Assembly (NCBI GenBank): GCA_016235025.1
Contig: JACRMV010000004.1
Coordinates: 124,001-188,000, forward strand
Source of the DNA: Rhodocyclales bacterium
GTDB lineage: Bacteria > Pseudomonadota > Gammaproteobacteria > Burkholderiales > Rhodocyclaceae
Direction: 5' to 3'
Length of the DNA stretch: 64,000 nt
A program made the position numbers and the translations under genes. Of the stretch, positions 61,065 to 64,000 are shown piece by piece (position 1 is the stretch's first letter; each line of letters starts with the position of its first letter). Below the pieces are notes generated by a model. That model worked only from the letters and a program-made list of their open reading frames with translations. It was not told the DNA's origin and searched no databases.

Positions 61065-63320
61065 ATGAGATTCCCGCGCTCCCTGCTTTGGCTGGGCAAT
61101 GTGCTGCTCGCCCTGCTGTGGTCGGCGGCCGGTTTCGCCGGTTCCTATGATGCACCGCTGCCGCCGCAACTGGCCAGCGACCCTGATCTCTGCGCGTATG
61201 CACCGTGCCGTGAGGTGATGCCGGGCGCCGACAGTTTTTCCCTGCGCAAGGGACGACCCGGCTACGTCGAGGCTTACAGGATCAGGGACGAGTACGAGAA
61301 GGCGGGGCGCGATGGCCGCAAGGACCAGGAGGACGAACACCAGGAGGGGGAACGGGAGGAGCGCGAGCACGGCGAGTTGATCGGCTACGTTTTTTTGTCC
61401 ACCGACATCGTCGATATTCCGGCGTATTCGGGCAAGCCGATGGTTACTCTGATCGGGATGGATACGCGCGGCATTATCCGTGGCGTGCGAGTCCTCAAGC
61501 ACAGCGAACCAATTCTGCTGGTGGGCATTCCCGAAGCGCAGCTTGATCGCTTCATCGCCCAATACATCGGCAAATTTGCCGGCGCCAAGGTCGAGATCGG
61601 CACCTCGCTGGCGGGGAGCGGACGCATCGGGCTCGACGCAATCAGCGGCGCGACGGTCACCGTCATCGCCGAGAACCAGACGATCATGCGCAGCGCCTAT
61701 GCCGTTGCGCGCCAGGTGGGGATCGTCAAGGCCGTACCGAGGGCCGCGGCGCGATTCACGGCGCTGAATGATGCGCCCGACTGGAACGCCATGGTCAGGG
61801 AAGGCGCAATCGAGCGCCTGACGGTGAAGCCCGGCGACCTTGGGTTGCCGGAGACGGGCGAGCCCTACATCGACATGTATTTCGGCTATCTGAATGCACC
61901 GGCCATCGGCCGCGCCATGCTCGGTGCGGACGGCTATGCCCGCTTGATGGCAGACCTGAAAGCCGACGAACATGCAATCTTCATCGTGGCCAATGGCCTC
62001 GGCTCGTTCAAGGGCTCGGGTTTCGTACGTGGTGGCATCTACGATCGCATCCAGGTGCTGCAGGAGATAGACAGCTTCACCTTTCGCGACACCGATTACC
62101 TGAATCTCTACCGGATCGAGGCGGCCGGTGCGCCGTCGTTTCGCGAATCGGGCATTTTCATCATCCGCAATCCGGCATTTTCCGCCGCCTATCCGTGGCA
62201 CATGGTGTTTCTCGGCAACAAGATGGATCGCGAGACCCGCGTCAAGAGCTTTGTCAATTTCGAGCGCGAGTACTGGCTGCCGGCACGCTACCTCGAAGGT
62301 GGGCGACCCGCAGTGAGTCAGCCCGAGCCAGCCTGGCAAGCGATCTGGAAAGCAAAGCAGGTCGAAATCGCAATCTTCCTGCTGCTGCTGGCTGCTACCG
62401 CAACCGTCTATGGTTTGCGTGACCATCTGGTGCGACGTGCCACGCACAAGGACAAGCGCTGGGTGTCGTGGCCGAAATATGCAATTTGGACGGCCAGTAT
62501 CGGCTTTGTCGGTTTCTATACCATGGCGCAGCCCAGCATTACCCAGGTGCTGACCTGGTTCCATGCGCTGGCCTTCGAGTGGAAGTGGGAACTGTTTCTC
62601 TCCGATCCGCTGATTTTCATCTTCTGGTGGTTTCTCCTCGGTACGACCCTGGTCTGGGGGCGCGGCTTGTTCTGTGGCTGGTTGTGCCCGTATGGCTCGC
62701 TGTCCGAGATCGCCTTCAAGCTGACGCGTGCCACACCGCTGCGCCGCTTCCAGTTCGAACTGCCGCAGCGCCTGCATGACAAGCTGAAGTGGACCAAGTA
62801 CGCGGTTTTCGCCGGCCTGCTCGCGGTATCGTTCTGGTCCATGGGCGCCGCCGAACAACTGGCCGAGATTGAACCGTTCAAGACCACCTTCCTGGTCGGG
62901 GTCTTGAACCGTTCCTGGCCCTTCGCGCTTTACTTCGTCGCGCTGCTGGTGCTGTCGATGTTCACCGAGCGACCGTTCTGCAAGTACCTGTGTCCGCTCG
63001 GTGCCGGACTGGCGATGCCGACCACCTTCCGCTGGTTCGGACTCAAGCGCAAGGCGGAATGCACCACCTGTCATGCCTGCCAGGCCGGCTGCGGGCCGCA
63101 GGCGATCGCCGACGACGGCCGCATCGACCCACGCGAATGCCTGCTGTGTCTGGATTGCCAGATACTCTACTATGATGACCATGGGTGTCCGCCGCTGGTG
63201 CAGGAACGCAAGCGGCGGGGCAAGGCGGGCCTGCCGTTGACCCCGATCGCCGGCAACGGTTACTACATCCCGATCAAGCCGGTGCCGGCCGATAAACCTG
63301 CGCAGGATGACGTCACATGA
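61065..63320 (+). CDS. nosR: NosR flavo-iron-sulfur membrane protein
   Basis: The 751-aa protein from ATG 61065 has a signal or anchor (MRFPRSLLWLGNVLLALLW), a periplasmic FMN-binding domain with the flavin threonine in AISGATVTV, a membrane domain of five or six helices with GWLCPYGSLSE and CKYLCPLG, and two terminal iron-sulfur motifs (CTTCHACQAGCG; CLLCLDCQ). It feeds electrons to NosZ and is needed for its maturation. A charged run of about 30 residues (KDQEDEHQEGEREEREHG) sits at about 74-104. Its stop overlaps the next gene as ATGA. Confidence 0.95.
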   Translation: MRFPRSLLWLGNVLLALLWSAAGFAGSYDAPLPPQLASDPDLCAYAPCREVMPGADSFSLRKGRPGYVEAYRIRDEYEKAGRDGRKDQEDEHQEGEREEREHGELIGYVFLSTDIVDIPAYSGKPMVTLIGMDTRGIIRGVRVLKHSEPILLVGIPEAQLDRFIAQYIGKFAGAKVEIGTSLAGSGRIGLDAISGATVTVIAENQTIMRSAYAVARQVGIVKAVPRAAARFTALNDAPDWNAMVREGAIERLTVKPGDLGLPETGEPYIDMYFGYLNAPAIGRAMLGADGYARLMADLKADEHAIFIVANGLGSFKGSGFVRGGIYDRIQVLQEIDSFTFRDTDYLNLYRIEAAGAPSFRESGIFIIRNPAFSAAYPWHMVFLGNKMDRETRVKSFVNFEREYWLPARYLEGGRPAVSQPEPAWQAIWKAKQVEIAIFLLLLAATATVYGLRDHLVRRATHKDKRWVSWPKYAIWTASIGFVGFYTMAQPSITQVLTWFHALAFEWKWELFLSDPLIFIFWWFLLGTTLVWGRGLFCGWLCPYGSLSEIAFKLTRATPLRRFQFELPQRLHDKLKWTKYAVFAGLLAVSFWSMGAAEQLAEIEPFKTTFLVGVLNRSWPFALYFVALLVLSMFTERPFCKYLCPLGAGLAMPTTFRWFGLKRKAECTTCHACQAGCGPQAIADDGRIDPRECLLCLDCQILYYDDHGCPPLVQERKRRGKAGLPLTPIAGNGYYIPIKPVPADKPAQDDVT

Positions 63321-63778
63321 GCGAAACACACGATCTGCCCACGATGCTGCCGCACTACGCTGCAGACAACAGCCGCATGGCCTGGATCGGCCGCGAGATT
63401 TGGGATCACCTGTGGCCCTGGAGCCGGCGCGGCTTCGGTCGCCATCGCTTCCTGCTGGCGCTCTCCGGCGGCGCGGCGACGGCGGTCGCAGTGGTCTGGC
63501 TGCTCGCTGCCGCAGGCCGCATCGGCCCATCGGTGGTGATTGGCTGGTGGGTTGGCTGGAGCGTGTTCGAAGTTCTGGTGCGGATGGAGTCGAAGCCCTA
63601 CATCAAGGAGGGGCCGTGGTGGGGCCGCCACTACCGACGCGCGAATTTGATGGACATGATCTGCTATGTCTCCTTCAAGAACCTGCTGCTCGGCGCACTG
63701 CTGTTTCTTGCATTGCATGCCGTCGGCGTGCTCGATTTTCTGCAGCGGTTGCCGGCCCTCGACTGGCTGTATCGGTGA
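63317..63778 (+). CDS. Membrane protein of the nos cluster
   Basis: I do not recognise the family. The 153-aa protein has three hydrophobic segments (about 45-65, 70-85 and 115-135) and a cytoplasmic arginine/tryptophan-rich N-terminus (WDHLWPWSRRGFGRHRF). It overlaps nosR by 4 bp and lies 2 bp before nosD, so it must be co-transcribed with them. A role in NosR/NosZ maturation or electron supply is an inference from position. Confidence 0.75.
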   Translation: MSETHDLPTMLPHYAADNSRMAWIGREIWDHLWPWSRRGFGRHRFLLALSGGAATAVAVVWLLAAAGRIGPSVVIGWWVGWSVFEVLVRMESKPYIKEGPWWGRHYRRANLMDMICYVSFKNLLLGALLFLALHAVGVLDFLQRLPALDWLYR

Positions 63779-63780
63779 GC

Positions 63781-64000
63781 ATGGCTCCTGTCGCCGCCAT
63801 GAAAACTCGGCGCTGGCAAGGCGCCGCGCTGCTGGGCTTTTGTCTTGCGGGGCCGGCCATCGCCGCCGAATGGATCGTACATCCGGGCGCGTCGGTCGCC
63901 GCTGCCATCAGCACGGCTGCCGCCGGCGACACGGTTACTATCAGGCGAGGGTTGTACGCCGAGCATCTGATACTCGACAAACCGCTGACGCTGCGCGGCA
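63781..64000 (+). CDS. nosD: NosD periplasmic copper-handling protein (partial)
   Basis: Only the first 73 codons are in the window, so the ORF track omits it. A signal peptide (RRWQGAALLGFCLAGPAIAA) precedes EWIVHPGASVAAAIS and AAAGDTVTIRRGLYAEHLIL, the start of the NosD beta-helix. NosD helps build the CuZ centre with NosFY. ATG 63781 or ATG 63799 could be the start; a repeat copy supplies part of the signal peptide's basic end. Confidence 0.85.
   Translation, partial: MAPVAAMKTRRWQGAALLGFCLAGPAIAAEWIVHPGASVAAAISTAAAGDTVTIRRGLYAEHLILDKPLTLRG
63801..63828 (+). repeat. Dispersed 25-bp repeat, copy 15
   Basis: Forward copy (GAAAACTCGGCGCTGGCAAG) at the nosD start, sense, read KTRRWQG in the signal peptide's n-region. 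Confidence 0.65.

Noticed and set aside
58718-63530. 793-aa and 877-aa minus-strand ORFs
   Set aside because: Antisense to nosZ and nosR, both intact; no domains seen.

Overview
The window looks like the origin-proximal part of a betaproteobacterial chromosome. The evidence is the gene order (dnaN directly followed by gyrB with no recF; rpmH-rnpA-yidD-yidC-mnmE-mnmG-rsmG-parA-parB-atp), the rsmB-DUF4390-ntrYX-trkAH block, a DUF971-ubiE-Tim44-ubiJ block, a Betaproteobacteria-type trimeric porin and a clade I (Tat) nosZ. A denitrifying Rhodocyclales-type organism is my best guess; no rRNA or tRNA gene is present to test it.

Layout. 0-10.2 kb (+): htpX, rsmB, a DUF4390 exported protein, the NtrYX two-component pair (NtrX with a decayed AAA+ domain), the TrkAH potassium system and hemE. 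10.2-10.6 kb: a 382-bp AT-rich gap with three DnaA-box-like sites, then priA. 12.7-22.8 kb (-): a defence and addiction island with hsdM, ccdAB, a 62-aa ORF, hsdS, a Fic gene, a decayed nucleotidyltransferase-like gene, a second Fic gene and hsdR. Two elaborate palindromic operator arrays lie between its genes. 23.1-28.3 kb (-): gyrB, dnaN, dnaA, with a DnaA-box cluster between dnaN and dnaA. 28.4-43.7 kb (+): rpmH, rnpA, yidD, yidC, mnmE, two parS sites, mnmG, rsmG, parAB and the nine-gene ATP synthase operon, closed by a strong bidirectional terminator. 43.8-46.4 kb (-): ubiquinone genes. 46.5-48.6 kb (+): phoBR with a Pho box. 48.6-50.8 kb (-): hemerythrin and PAS proteins, and a porin with a three-unit Pho box. 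51-57 kb (-): a PilZ-like protein, a HIT protein and a giant FAD/Fe-S oxidoreductase. 57-64 kb (+): dgkA, a MATE exporter, then nosZ-nosR-orf-nosD with an FNR-type box.

The most unusual signal is a dispersed repeat of about 25 bp (core AAAGTCGGCGCTGGCGGGAC and its complement). I find 15 copies, nearly all inside genes, 12 of them in the sense direction, read in several frames. It gives recurring peptides such as [16 protein letters not shown] and PAPTF. One copy (53.3 kb) is split by about 100 bp of extra hairpin-rich sequence, which points to a longer parent element. No copy falls in gyrB-dnaN-dnaA or in parAB-atp.

Other points of interest: rnpA has no normal start codon after rpmH, and its only upstream start would nest rpmH inside it; the parS pair sits between mnmE and mnmG; and the Pho boxes link phoBR to the porin.
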